64,000 nucleotides of DNA from Hemicordylus capensis. Its lineage: Eukaryota; Chordata; Lepidosauria; Squamata; Cordylidae. A program made the position numbers and the translations under genes. The DNA lies in assembly GCF_027244095.1 (NCBI RefSeq), contig NC_069670.1, forward strand, positions 20,697,820-20,761,819, read 5' to 3'. The notes beneath the pieces are model-generated. The model had not been told where the DNA came from, did not search any database, and saw only the letters and a program-made list of their open reading frames with translations. Positions 10,636 to 21,734 of this stretch are shown here, in pieces. Every line of letters begins with the position of its first letter. Position 1 is the first letter of the stretch.

Positions 10636-11158
10636 GCCACGCAGGCCACCAGGGGAGAGAGGAGGCAGAATCTAGAATGATGATCGCTGTAGCCTGCAAA
10701 CAGAGCCTCGGCGCATGTGCAGAGGCCTGAAACCAGCCCAGCCTACCTCATCTGGGAGGAAGGCGGGCGTGAGGGAGGAGCTTGCCGCCATCTCTCCTGC
10801 CTCCAGCGCACCTGCCCTGACCTCACTGGGCGGTCATCGTTGGGGAGGTGGGCAGAGGAGCTCTTGCCATCTCCGCCACTGCCACCCACCACCGCCAGTC
10901 TTGCAGTTGCCAGGTAAGTGCACTCAGCAGCTGTGACCTTGCCACATGGGGCCAAGCCCCACCCCCAGGGGGGCCGGGGGGCCCGCCCCCAAGAGTCCCC
11001 CCCCATCCCAAATTCGGCCAATGTAATGTTGGCAACCCTCACCGTTGCCTGGGTTAATAAGGTTAAGGCCTATTTTCCTATCCCGCCCCCCCACACACAC
11101 ACATTTGCACCAATTCATGTCCCATTGTAACAATAAAGCTTTTTTGCATTAATATGGT
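10636..11158. other. GC-rich stretch, no gene seen
   Basis: Many overlapping short open frames arise from high GC content. Poly-C/G runs lie at 10960-11010 and a (CA)n-like run at 11090-11102. Confidence 0.35.
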
Positions 11159-11312
11159 TTCAGGAGCAGGGGTGTAGCTATCATCGTGGCTTCAAATAAC
11201 CTCCCCCCCAGATCCCCCACCCCATTTTCTTATTATCTTCCTCACACAAGTTTGGAGGGGCTGGCTGGTGGGGGCGGCAGGTGTATGCAGTGGTAATCAA
11301 GAGCTTGAGTAT

Positions 11313-11362
11313 CACTATTCAATAGCATATAATTCGTATGTAATTGAATTATATGCTATTGA
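11313..11362. other. Perfect-stem hairpin
   Basis: 'attcaatagcatataattc' and its exact reverse complement flank a loop of about 10 nt, giving a 19-bp AT-rich stem inside the hAT-like element. It probably has no coding or RNA-gene role. Confidence 0.6.
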
Positions 11363-11382
11363 ATTGTGCCAGCGTTGTTATT

Positions 11383-11830
11383 TATTGATTGATTTGATTT
11401 CTGTACTGCCCTTCCAAACTTGGCTCAGGGCAGTTTACACAGAGAAACAATCAATAAATAAGATGGCTCCCTGTCTTCAAAGGGCTCACAGTCTAAGAGC
11501 CAGCGTGGTGTAGTGGTTAGAGTGCTGGACTAGGACCGGGGAGTCCCGGGTTCAAAATCCCCGTTCGGCCATGAGACTTGCCGAGTGACTCTGGGCCAGT
11601 CACGTCTCTCTCAGCCTCACCTACTTCACAGGGTTGTTGTGAGGAGAAACTCATGTACACCGTTCCGGGCTCCTTGGAGGAAGGGCGGGATATAAAACGT
11701 AAAATAAATAAATAAATAAAAAGAAACATAAGAGAGACACCAGCAACAGTCACTGTGCTAGGGGTGCATAGGGCCACTGCTAAATAAAAGGGAATCACCA
11801 CGTTAAAAGGTACCTCTTTGCCAAGTTAGC
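11383..11830 (+). repeat. Interspersed repeat (type C), split by a SINE
   Basis: The left half ends in 'aagggctcacagtcta' and the right half resumes with 'aaagaaacataagagagaca'. The Sauria SINE at 11496-11722 sits exactly in between. Uninterrupted copies read straight across this junction (26.76 kb). Confidence 0.7.
11496..11722 (+). repeat. Sauria-type SINE
   Basis: Head 'agagccagcgtggtgtagtg', B box 'gggttcaaaatcc', 'ttcacagggttgttgtgagg' and an (AAAT)n tail. It is inserted in the type C repeat. Confidence 0.9.
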
Positions 11831-12269
11831 AGGGGTTACTAAATTATAATATTTAGAACATATTCAAGTTATACTACCTTTCAACCAAAAACGTCTCAAA
11901 AGAAGAAGCTGCTCGCCCCGCCACCAAAATGAGGGACAAATGCTGTCCCTCTAGGGGCCCACATTTCATCCCTGAAATGAGGGGCATCCTGCATAATGAG
12001 GAACAGTTGGCAACCCTAGGTGAACATGGGCCTCCTCTGCCCTAGCTACGCCCCTGTTCAGGAGTTCTCAGAGGAGAAAGATGGGCCTCCCAAGCCCCAG
12101 CCCAAAGGAGCCACCATTTTCTAATATTTCCCCCCTCAAGTGACCACTTTACAGTTTCCAGTCTTTGGTGAAACTGAGGGAGACTGGGGTATCTTGTTCA
12201 CCCAGTCTGGTATACCCCCAGCGGGGAAGGGGTCAGAAAAGACCTTCCCAGGTTGAACAGGTAGTTGGA

Positions 12270-12583
12270 GCAATATAGGAACATAGGAAGCTGCCATATA
12301 CTGAGTCAGACCCTTGGTCCATCTTGCTCAGTCTTGTCTACACAGACTGGCAGCGGCTTCTCCAAGGCTGCAGGCAGGAATCTCTCTCAGCCCTCTCTTG
12401 GAGATGCCAGGGAAGGAACTTGGAGCCTAGATGCTCTTCCCAGAGCGGCTCCATCCCTTAAGGGGAATATCTTCCAGTGCTCACACTTCTAGTCTCCCTT
12501 TTGTATGCAACCAGGGTGGACCCTGCTTAGCTTAAGGGGACAAGTCATGCTTGCTATCACAAGACCAGCTCTCTTCCCTCATA
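12270..12583 (-). repeat. tRNA-headed SINE (type A, long form), antisense
   Basis: Complete long form, 'ataggaacataggaagctgc' to 'tcacaagaccagctctc'. Confidence 0.85.
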
Positions 12584-12639
12584 TACCAGTCAGGCCCCAC
12601 CCAGAAGGTTCTGGGGGGTCGGAACATCCCCACCTCTAC

Positions 12640-12860
12640 AATCTATAATTAATAAACTTTGTTAACCACCCTATAAAAACCGGTTCTCTGGGTGGCTCAT
12701 GAATGATGATAACATCCAATGGAAACACAAAACAAACGCCTTACAATAGAAAATACAAACGATAGTAAAATGCATCTTAAAACTCCAAAAATAAAATCAA
12801 TTTTTAAAAGCCTGAGTGAACAGAAAGGCCCTCACCTGGTGTCGTAAAGAAGTGGTGTCT
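12640..12860 (-). mobile_element. Possible LINE (L2-like) 3' end
   Basis: 'aagcctgagtgaacagaaag' followed by 'cctcacctggtgtcgtaaag' resembles the tail region of the L2-type copy at 42.6-44.2 kb ('ccaaacagataggtcttta'). Short and diverged. Confidence 0.35.
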
Positions 12861-12899
12861 TAAAGAACAAAGGAAGGATAGACAAAGTGAATTGACGAC

Positions 12900-13160
12900 A
12901 ATGACAAGTATTTATATACTGCTCTTCAAAGTTTTTAAAGCGGTTTGCATAGAAAAAGAAATAATGCATAAATAATAATATGAGGTCTCCTGTCCCCAAA
13001 GGGCTCACAATCTAAAAAGAAACATAAAGTAGACACCAGCAACAGCCACTGGAGGGATGCTGTGCTGGGGATGGAGAGGGCCAATTGCTCTCCCCCTGGT
13101 AAATACAAGAGAGTCACCCCTTTGAAAAAGTGCCTCTTTGCTCAGCTAGCAGTTATCTAA
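12900..13160 (+). repeat. Interspersed repeat (type C)
   Basis: Full set of landmarks: 'atttatatactgctcttcaa', 'ccccaaagggctcacaatct', 'gtagacaccagcaacagcca' and 'tgcctctttgctcagctagc'. Confidence 0.7.
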
Positions 13161-13576
13161 TTTTAGTGTTTCCCTTAATGGAGGAAGAGATCCAAGTTCT
13201 TCAATGGAGAGGCAGACCAAGGAGAAGGCAGCTTGTGGGGCAGGGATCTGGGTTCGTAGGCACCCTTCCAAGTGGAAGATGGTCTGCCCAACTGTCACCA
13301 GCTGCTCTTTCCTGATGGAAAACTCCTCTGGGCGGAAATGGGGGAAGCAGACAGGAAAAAACAGCCGAACTGTTCAGAGTACCAGGAGACAAAGGAGGGA
13401 GGCACACCTGTGGGGGCTGGGGGAGCAGCCCAGCCTGTGATGGACGGAGGGAGCGGGGATGCGGGTGGGCGTGCTTCCTCACTCATTTCCCAGGCTGCTC
13501 TCATGAGCATGGGGTTACTCTTCAGAGCGGATGAAACGGACACAAACCGGTGGCAGCATCTGAAGGTGATCAAAGA

Positions 13577-13807
13577 TTTATTTATTATTTATTTTTACAT
13601 TTATATCCTGCTCTTCCTCCAAGGAGCCCAGAGCGGTGTACTACTTGCTTGAGTTTCTCCTCACAACAACCCTGTGAAGTAGGCTAGGCTGAGAGAGAAG
13701 GGACAGGCCCAGAGTCACCCAGCAAGTCTCGTGGCTGAATGGGGATTTGAACTCGGGTCTCCCCGGTCCTAGTCCAGCACTCTAACCACTACACCACACT
13801 GGCTCTT
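13577..13807 (-). repeat. Sauria-type SINE with target-site duplication
   Basis: Antisense copy. The duplicated target 'atcaaaga' lies immediately on both sides (about 13568-13575 and 13808-13815), so the insertion site is clear. About 50 bp of its 3' flank reappears attached to the SINE at 15.1 kb. Confidence 0.85.
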
Positions 13808-13899
13808 ATCAAAGATGCAGTCTGTTTAGGGGCAGAAGAAGTCCTTAGCTTAGGAAAACGTAACATAAGTTTCTAAAATGGTATTTTAGAGAAAGTAGG

Positions 13900-13902
<3 letters not shown>

Positions 13903-13940
<38 letters not shown>
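13903..13940. repeat. (TC)n microsatellite
   Basis: About 19 TC units. Polypyrimidine sequence continues to about 14050. Confidence 0.9.
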
Positions 13941-13942
<2 letters not shown>

Positions 13943-14149
13943 CCCCCAAGCTTGTCTGTTTGTCTCTCTCTCTCCCGCACCCACACACCACCAACCCCCC
14001 ACTTTCCCCCTCTCTCCTTCCAGAGAGAGAAATCTCCCCCCCCCCGCACCCAGAAGATTCGAACCCAGGGTCACTAATGATATGGCTTGGCAGGAAATTC
14101 AGGAACGACCAAAGATTGTTCTTCATTACACATTGCAAAATTATGCTGC

Positions 14150-14550
14150 TGCTTGAGGCCAAAGAGCATGTGATTTTAAATGCTTTGCTGGCCCTGATGT
14201 GATTTCATCATCTTCCGTAAACAGCTGTCAGAACAGAGCCCTCGGCGGATCGGGATCATAGTGCGGGACTTTAATCCTCCACTATAACCTGTTCATCCAT
14301 CTCCCTGTCTGGTTTGCTCTGCCTTGCATACACTGTTTTCCAGGGACATCTCCATTTCCCCCCAGGGACATATCTACTCATATTTTGTAAACTGCCTAGA
14401 GTAAAGAAATATTAGGAGATATTTTAGTAGTAAATAATAAATAATAGTAAATTTAAAGAACTTATCAGGGGAGAGCATGCATGTGGCGGGATTGGGAGTA
14501 GGGGGTAGGGGGAAAGAATCCCAACACTGTGCTCCTGAACTGTGAGGTGT
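14150..14550. other. No gene seen
   Basis: Unique-looking AT-rich sequence. No motif was recognised. Confidence 0.35.
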
Positions 14551-14554
14551 CCTG

Positions 14555-15090
14555 ATCTTAAGGTAACCATATTCTGGCTCTTCAAATCCAGGTACCCTGA
14601 TTTGCATATTATGTAAATTGGATTGCAAAAAAAACAGCCCAAGCAGATCTGATTGAAACCAAGGGTGCTTACTTCTAAGTAGGCATGCATATCATATGAA
14701 GCCAAAGTCCTTAAACATTACAATGCACAGCCTGGTAGGCAGGCAGTGATTTACATCAAAAGCAAACTATCCTCTCAGCTGCCCAATAGAGATCCCCTGC
14801 TGATAAAAAAAACAACTTGTGGAACACCCCCACCTCCCCCCCGCCCCCATCCTCCTGTGCTTTGCTTCCCTTTATCCAAGTCCAGCATATGAGCAGAATA
14901 GTAACTGCACGTTTTGCTCCATAACTCCACTTCTACAAGGGCTAGAACTTAGCTTAAAAAGAAAGAAAGAAATCGGAAATCTGGGGGAATCCAGTGGGGG
15001 GGGGGCAATCCATGTGACATGCTTAAAATCCAGGTACTACCCAGAAAATCGGGGTGGGGGTGGGGTGGTAAGTTCAGATGGTACCTGATC
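14555..15090 (+). repeat. Unassigned interspersed repeat, copy 1
   Basis: Shares a long collinear series of blocks with 19085-19795 in reverse orientation: 'gatttgcatattatgtaaat', 'cttacttctaagtaggcatg', 'ggcaggcagtgatttacatc', 'gagatcccctgctgataaaa', 'acttctacaagggctagaac'. Both copies end in 'ccaggt'-rich sequence. Class unknown. Confidence 0.6.
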
Positions 15091-15124
15091 TGAACTTTAG
15101 GTTAGACAAGCTTAGGAAGGTGGA

Positions 15125-15408
15125 GAGCCAGCGTGGTGTAGTTGTTAGAGTGCTGGACTAGGACCAGGGAGACCTGAGTTCAAATCCCCATTCAGCCATG
15201 ATACTAGCTGGGTGACTCTGGGCCAGTCACTTCTCTCTCAGCCTAACCTACTTCACAGGGTTGTTGTGAGGAGAAACTCAAGTAAGTAGTACACCGCTCT
15301 GGGCTCCTTGGAGGAAGAGCAGGATATAAATGTAAAAATAAATAAAAAATAAATCTTTGATCATCTTCAGATGCTGCCACCGGTTTGTGTCCGTTTCATC
15401 CGCTCTAA
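15125..15408 (+). repeat. Sauria-type SINE plus about 50 bp of foreign 3' flank
   Basis: The SINE (15125-15355) is followed by 'tctttgatcatcttcagatg' ... 'gtccgtttcatccgctct'. This is the same sequence, one base apart in the first 20, that flanks the antisense SINE at 13.5 kb. No target duplication was seen around this copy. It is either a 3' transduction or part of a local inverted duplication. Confidence 0.75.
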
Positions 15409-15414
15409 ATGGCA

Positions 15415-15950
15415 ATTTTAAAATACACTCATAACCTTAAAACTATTATTCTAAAAACCACATAACAGTACTTAGCAATTGTTCTAGAAATTGCTGAATC
15501 TTCATCAGCTAATAAATACTTTACAAGGAAATCCTCAGTTTTTCCCTTCAAATTATTTAACAAGGGATTAATTAATTGCTGGCTTACATCCTGGTAAAGT
15601 GGACACTTTAATAGAATATGGGCCATTGACTTGATCTCCTGGCCACAAAGACATATGTGCTTTTCAAAGGGTAATTTGTTATACTTCCCGTATAATAGTG
15701 CTGATGAGAAGGCATTAAACCAAGCTAGATGGACCATTGGTCTGGCTCGATATAAGGCATCCTCACAAGTGGGCAGGTTATCCTCAGCAGAGGCATCAGC
15801 ATGGTGTTTGTTTGTTTTTTTAAGTACAATTAGAAAACCCTGCAGTGGAATTTTCTGATGAAAAGCATTCTCCAAGTTTGGTTTTCTTCTTTCTCCTGCC
15901 TGCCTGTGGAGTGTCCACAAGATGTCCCTCTTACCTTATGATCCCAAAAG
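15415..15950 (-). mobile_element. LINE fragment, C-terminal end of the reverse-transcriptase ORF
   Basis: A 163-codon open frame on the minus strand ends a LINE ORF2-like protein. It carries a Cys/His cluster of the type CLCGQ...MAHILLKCPLY (C-x-C ... H-x4-C), typical of the region after the RT domain in several non-LTR families, followed by a helical leucine-rich tail. It lacks the catalytic RT motifs, so it is 5'-truncated. A related 3' end seems to be present at 37.25-38.33 kb. Which clade (L2-like or another) is not clear from this piece. Confidence 0.55.
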
Positions 15951-16139
15951 TGCTTCTTGGCTAGTGCAGATCTGAGGAGACTAGCAGCTTGTTTTAGGAG
16001 CCAGCTGATACATATTTATAAACACCAGCCTCCTAATTGTTTGTATTGGGATCTGGGTCTTTCCCCCCTCAGGCTGCTGTGTAAATTAATTAACACCCAC
16101 CCATCATGACAATTAACTTCAGCTAACTAGACTAAGAGA

Positions 16140-16300
16140 AACTTTTAAAAGTGGTGATTCTCGTATTTTTTTTAGCAGGGTGAGAGCTACTGGCCCCATT
16201 TAATCCCAGCACAGTATTTCTCCAGTGGCTGGTTTCTCCCTTGAGTCTCTTCAAAGGTCTGTGAGCCCCTTTGGGCCTGGGAACTTCTTCCATGTAAATT
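16140..16300 (-). repeat. Interspersed repeat (type C), antisense fragment
   Basis: 'ggtgattctcgtattttttt' ... 'tactggccccatttaatccc' ... 'tgagcccctttgggcctggg' is the reverse of the type C landmarks. Confidence 0.55.
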
Positions 16301-16384
16301 GTTTTCACAATGTTTTCATGTAAAAGTGCAACAGTAGTAGTAGTATCATGAACAGTCAACAGTAGCAGTAGTATCATGATGATA

Positions 16385-16470
16385 GCTCAATAGAACCTCC
16401 ATATTCAGGGGCACTTTACCCCTGACAGTTAGGTGCAAGGGCCAAGCAACCAGGGCAGCTTGGGTTTGGG
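16385..16470 (+). repeat. Interspersed repeat (type E), fragment
   Basis: 'tcaatagaacctccatattc' followed by 'aggggcactttacccctga'. Only the 5' half is present. Confidence 0.45.
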
Positions 16471-17550
16471 TCCTGTCCACTGGGGAGGGAAGAGCTCAGG
16501 AGTGTTTGGGATTAAGGTATTTTTGGAGGTGGTGTTGAAGCTATGGAACAGCCTCCCACATGACAGCAAGACTGAACTTTTGATATTTCCATCTTCCTAG
16601 GCTTTTGAAATGCTCCTGCATTTGCTGTTTGGTAGTCCTTTCCTTTGTTTTGGGGTGTATGTTTTTAAGTGCATTCATTTTTGGGCAGGGAGAGATTCAC
16701 CCCTTCAAGCATTTTGTGAAACCTTCTATCTGAACAAGATAATGATTCTCCCCATCTCTCCTTTCAGTCCTTTCCAGAACATGTTTTCATCTGTCCTAAG
16801 AAACAATTAGCAAGAAGAATTAGCAGCCAGGAAGTCTTTTTTTCCTTAGCAAGAAGAATTACCAGCCTAAGTCTTTCCACTGATTTCAATGGGACTGGCT
16901 CCCCAAGTAAGTGGAAATCTACAATCTTTGTTGAATGCATGTAGAAGCAGGAATTGTGTCACAACCAGGAGCTTTCCCAGACAGCAGAGTTACTGCTCGG
17001 TTTACTGTGAGGCTTTACTGTGAGTTTGAATTTGCCCAAAAAACCTGATGCAAAAAGTGGACTTTTAAACTTGGACTTTTATTAGATCAGGCTAAGCACA
17101 AATATGCAATGAAAAACCTGAATTCCCGGATAGCTTGCAGGGACTTCGACTTCAGTCTGGATGATTATGTGAACACACAAATGTCTTTCCAAAGTAAAGG
17201 CATTCCTGCCTTTGTTTTGTTGTTACCAGCTGAGCTCATCCTGCCTGCTCCCAGAAGCCTCCCTGGTTGCTGCTGCATCTCCAGGCTTAGAGATTGCACT
17301 TTTGCTATGCTCAGGAGCTGCACGGCCATGTGAGCTCCCAGGGGGACAATTCGCTGAGTTGGCAGTGGACTGGTTGCCCCTAGCTATGGGCTGCAAGTAA
17401 CACAAATTGCAAAAGCGATTAGCTTCACAACCCCTCTCGCTATGTGGGGGCCCGGCTAAGCAGACTCTAGAACTAGCTACTATGAGTTATCTGGCATCCA
17501 AGGTCATTTTGGACTTAGAATGAACTCTAATCTTTTTATTATCTTTTTAA
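16471..17550. other. No gene seen
   Basis: Unique-looking sequence. The block 'ttcaatgggactggctcccc' at 16887-16906 resembles a common sauropsid repeat end. No coding evidence. Confidence 0.35.
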
Positions 17551-17552
17551 CG

Positions 17553-17600
17553 AAGGGCGGTATATAAATGCAAAAATAAAATAAATAAATAAATAAAACT
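17553..17600 (+). repeat. SINE tail fragment
   Basis: 'gaagggcggtatataaatgc' followed by (AAATA)n. Only a SINE or LINE tail is left. Confidence 0.55.
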
Positions 17601-17721
17601 CTCCTCATCCTCTTGCAAGAGAGCTACCACCTGATGCTAACAAAGCAATTAGACCAGGAAGGAAAGACCAGCATCAGATTCCCTCACAATAGGGATGAGT
17701 CAGTGACGTAACTTTGAAGAG

Positions 17722-18213
17722 GTGCACATCGAAACTTTGGATAGAACTATTAGGAAGCCCTTCCCAGCACAGGATACTGTTGGCTGCACCTGCACACTCC
17801 AATTGTCCTCACAATCAGCCTTGAAGACAATCGGTGATTCACACACCTTCCGACTCAGGAAGGAAGATCAGACCCAATGCATTCCCCCAAGGCACGTTTT
17901 GGGATATACAGTAAGTATCCCTAACCCCATGACTCCCTGTGCTTCCTCTTGTATTACACCTGGGACTCCCACTGCGAAACATCTCAGTGTTCCCTTGTGC
18001 CTCTCTCACTCTCGGGACCCCATCAGACTGCAACAAGAACGCCAGCAGACCGCCTGGGTGTTCCCCTCTCCATTGGGGCCACCCGAGCTGAAATCACTAC
18101 CTGCCTGGCCCATTCACTGCCCTCACGCCGAGGCTCAGTTTGTTGTGCCTGGTTTGAGATCAGCCCTCCTGCCGATCAATCCAGCTGGCCTCACACTGGA
18201 ACTTTCCTCGTGA
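17722..18213 (+). other. Unassigned 163-codon open frame
   Basis: The longest open frame in an otherwise unremarkable 1.5-kb stretch. The product is rich in Pro, Ser, Thr and Leu and has no recognisable domain, signal peptide or membrane segment. A second overlapping frame of about 105 codons is open in the same region, which argues against selection on this one. A GTAAGT donor-like hexamer occurs inside it (about 17910). It may be chance, a decayed exon or part of an unrecognised retroelement. No function is assigned. Confidence 0.15.
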
Positions 18214-19080
18214 GCAACCCCACTAACTCCTTCGACTCTCCTGCTGCCAAAATGGGATCTTCATGAGGACAGGTAATATAGCGGCCTTCAGGGCTGAACC
18301 TCTCCTTTTCTCTTATTTCTAAAACCTTGCCCCTCTGTCTTAAAGTACCTCTCTAGCCCACTTGGGAATTTACCCGCAATCTGGAAGCTAAATGTGCCTT
18401 ATAATAGTCTGTTTTAAAAACATATTTGTATTGCTTTAACTTTAGGACCACCTAGTAACTTAGTCTATTTCTCTTATTATTTCTCTGCCCACAAACTCCT
18501 TTTTGTCAATTAAGACCTCTCTCCCAAGTCAATTTTCTTGAGTTCATATGCTTGCACAAATTAAGGCTAATTGGAACTGTCTCCCCTTTTGAGCTAAATT
18601 CCCCACATTCGCCCAAACTGGCAGTTTTATCAACAAAGTTGAACTTGCCACCATTCTTGTCCGGGACGGGGTGGGTGGGCGGGAATAGCTCTCACATTCA
18701 AGCATTCCGGAAGACCTGTCATGTGGCACAACTTGGCATTGTTTTTTAGTCCTTTGGTTCCATAGGACCGGGGACGGGGTGGGTGGGCTTACTTTCACCT
18801 GTTTACTTAAGGGAAGTTTATCCTTCCAGTGCTGGGGACGTGGAGCGGTTCAAGATGATGTTAAGGGACTTGTCTGTTGAAGCTTTGTGTTCCTGATGGA
18901 GTGGATTGGTTTTTATGGAAACCTGATGGTCACAGATCTGTGAAGATATTATGCGTTCTCCATTTGCCCAGACAGTGACATTTTACATTGCTGCTGCTTG
19001 AGCAGTTTGGCTCCCTTTGTCAGGAGACAAGTAATAGAAACCGAAGTGATTCCATCTTCTTTTTTCTTTAATGGACCCTC
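18214..19080. other. No gene seen; two G-rich motifs
   Basis: Two runs of the type GGGACGGGGTGGGTGGG lie at 18664-18680 and 18771-18787, both meeting the usual four-G-tract pattern for a quadruplex. Otherwise unremarkable. Confidence 0.4.
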
Positions 19081-19084
19081 CTAT

Positions 19085-19795
19085 GTAGAGTTGCCATGTC
19101 CTCCAGAATTCTGGCTAGCACCTGGATTTTAAGCATCGCACCCAGATTACTTAGCTCACCTGGATTCCCCTGGATTTCAGCTTTCATTAAAAAAAACCAA
19201 AAAAAAAACCTAAGCTCTAGCCCTTGTAGAAGTGGAGTTGTGGAGCAAAATGTGTGGCCACTATTCTGCTCAACCACTGGACTTGGATTAAGAGAGGCAG
19301 AACATAGGAGGCTAGCTGAGAGAGTTTCACAAGTACAGTAATCCCCTGACGAATGTTGCTTTTGTTTTTTATCAGCAGGGGATCTCTATCATGCAGTTGA
19401 GAGGATAGCTTGCTTTTGATGTAAATCACTGCCTGCCTACTAGGGTGTGTATTGTAGTATTTAAGGACTTGCTTGGCTTTACATTCTATGCATGCCTACT
19501 TAGAAGTAAGCACCATTGGTTTCAATCAGATTTTCTCTCAAGTAAGTGTGGACAGAATTGCAACCTTAACTGTAAAGCTTTGCATTTTTCTTTTGTTCTA
19601 TTGCTGTTGTTAATATGTCAAGGAAAATGGTCAGGCAAAGATATTTTCCTCAGCTATTGTTGGTAGATATGCAGAGCAAATACAAGTCAACTGGAAAGGG
19701 CAGCTGCTAACTTGCATATGCAAAATATTTGCAAGCCAAATCACACAATATGCAAATTAGATGCCCAGATTTGGAGAGCCAGAATAGGCCAACCC
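19085..19795 (-). repeat. Unassigned interspersed repeat, copy 2 (inverted relative to 14.6 kb)
   Basis: Same ordered blocks as 14555-15090 on the opposite strand: 'tagcccttgtagaagtggag', 'atcagcaggggatctctatc', 'atgtaaatcactgcctgcct', 'catgcctacttagaagtaag', 'caatatgcaaattagatgcc'. It contains an extra segment of about 150 bp compared with copy 1. Confidence 0.6.
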
Positions 19796-20502
19796 TACTC
19801 CTATGTGACTCTAGGTTGCTTATGAACGAGCTCAAAGCACCAGTCCCTGGACTTACCCCATGGTTTTATTTCCTCCTTTGCAATAACTGTCCATTTATTC
19901 CTGCCCAGTGCTTACTGGTGGATAACTGTTCTTTTATCAATCCCTAAAAATACCCAGCCTCTCTTACCCCATGGCGATCAAGTTTACTCAGAAGCCTTAG
20001 CTGAGGGGCTTCATCGCAAGCTCTTTAGAAGCCCAAGAATATTATGTCTGCCAGATCACTGGTGTTCCCTCAAAGGTGTGCGCATTTCTGCTCACTCATA
20101 AGTTCTTTGATGTCCACTCAGTTAATTTTAGATCCCACTCAGGTTGAATTGGGAAGGCCCCACTCTGAATGCTGTGCGCACACACTGCCTTGATACTGCT
20201 GCCCAGAAAACAACTCATTCTGCACACAGATAAAAGAAAATCAGAGGGACACTGCAGACCACCCCTACCTAAATGTTTGTTAGCACTCTCAAAGAGGTTG
20301 CTGAGGCAGGATTTTTCTTCCTAGAAACCAAATTGATCCGTTCCTCTCAAGGCTTGTTCTTCCATGTAAGAGAAGAGTTGTAAGCAACCGAGGATGGTGT
20401 ATTTGACATTGAAACTGGTTTTGTGTTAACTGGTAACATCTGGCCGATGGTGTTTTATCTTTTATTTTATCTTTGTGCAATAAGGGGGTCTTAGTACTGC
20501 TA
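19796..20502. other. No gene seen
   Basis: Unique-looking sequence without a recognised repeat or motif. Confidence 0.35.
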
Positions 20503-20725
20503 ACTGGACAAAGAGGCACCTTTTACCATGGTGATTCTTTTTATTTAGCAGGGGGAGAGTAACTGGCCCTATCCACCCCCAGCACAATACTTCCAGTGAC
20601 TGTAGCTGGGGTCTATCTTATGTTTCTTTTTAGAATGTGAGCCCTTTGGGGACAGGAATCCATCTTGTTTATTTCTCTGTGTAAACCACCCTGAGCCATT
20701 TTTGGAAGGGCGGTATAGAAATCAA

Positions 20726-20762
<37 letters not shown>

Positions 20763-20765
20763 GAA
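20503..20765 (-). repeat. Interspersed repeat (type C), antisense, with (ATT)n tail
   Basis: Near full-length reverse copy, 'caccttttaccatggtgatt' to 'ttttggaagggcggtataga', followed by an (ATT)n run at 20726-20762 that marks its tail. Confidence 0.7.
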
Positions 20766-21299
20766 TTGCTTGGAGTTAATATGTGCATAGCATCACCAGC
20801 TTATCACCTTCTATGTATTTAATAACTGGATCTTTGATCATGCTTTCTACCAACTTGCTAGTGCTTCTGGCCTTCTCTCTGCGCTACAAACCCTGACCTC
20901 TACGTTCAAAAACGTGGGGCCCAGGTAGGACTTGAGAACTCTGCATATCCTCAGGGAAACTCTTGATGTCTGAGAACTTTCAGGACCCCCACATGGGCAC
21001 TGGAGTCCAATTTGAATGTTTAGCCTGGGTAATCCCTGCTTCAGATAAAGCTGTGTGCATTCGTGCATCCAGAGCTGGCCCTGTAATCACATAACATGTA
21101 ATTTTTAACTTGTATCAATTTTATGCTGATCTCTTACCGTAATAAAGGACTGATTGATTGAGCATCAATTGCCCCTGTTGCTAGGCAGGATCTGCCTTGG
21201 TTTGCATTTTGGATCAGAGCCTACCTGTTAAAGAGGTAGGGACCTTCTACAAGCATGCAGATCTTACAGCACTAAGATGAGAATTCTGCCTCCCGACCC
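20766..21299. other. No gene seen
   Basis: No gene. 'aagaggtagggaccttctac' and flanks may be decayed SINE sequence. 'gctaggcaggatctgccttg' at about 21180-21200 resembles a worn type A module. Confidence 0.3.
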
Positions 21300-21500
21300 A
21301 TAGGAGATGGATGGGGCCAGTGGAAGAGCATCTGCATCCTTGCAGATGGTCCTAGGTTCACTCCCTGGTATTTGTAGGTCAGGCTGGGGAAGACTCCTAT
21401 TTGTAACCTTGGAGAGCTGCTGCCAGCCACTGTAGACAATCCTGAGCGAGATGAACTAAGGGTCTGACTCAGTATGAGGCAGCTTCATATGTTCCGTTTT
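21300..21500 (+). repeat. tRNA-headed SINE (type A, short form)
   Basis: 'gatggggccagtggaagagc', B box 'ggttcactccctgg', ending 'gactcagtatgaggcagctt'. Confidence 0.7.
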
Positions 21501-21734
21501 GTAGAGGGCTTTTGAACAGGGAATCTTGGGGCTTACACCCTTAAGCACGAGACAAACACCTGCCACACTGCAGGATGTTTGGCTTGTGTTAGGGGAAAAA
21601 CCTTCTGTGCAGTTTCTGCATTTTTCTGTGGCCCTCGGAAGGAAAGGGAGGCATTCCTCCTGTTCCTCTTTTAATTGTGATTTTCGACTGTGACAATAGT
21701 CATTTTGGGGTGAGTGCAAAGCATCCTCTCTAAT

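Larger units (their letters stand above)
11167..12056. mobile_element. hAT-like non-autonomous element with nested insertions
   Basis: Ends are 'caggggtgtagct' and 'tagctacgcccctg', imperfect inverted repeats. The element is flanked by a perfect 8-bp direct repeat 'ttcaggag' at 11159-11166 and 12057-12064, the signature of hAT insertion. The same termini occur in the 168-bp element at 29311-29478. Inside lie a type C repeat and, within that, a Sauria SINE, so this copy records three successive insertions. Confidence 0.75.

Noticed and set aside
13845-14162. Gene with Arg-Glu repeat
   Set aside because: The repeat is the (TC)n microsatellite read on the minus strand.
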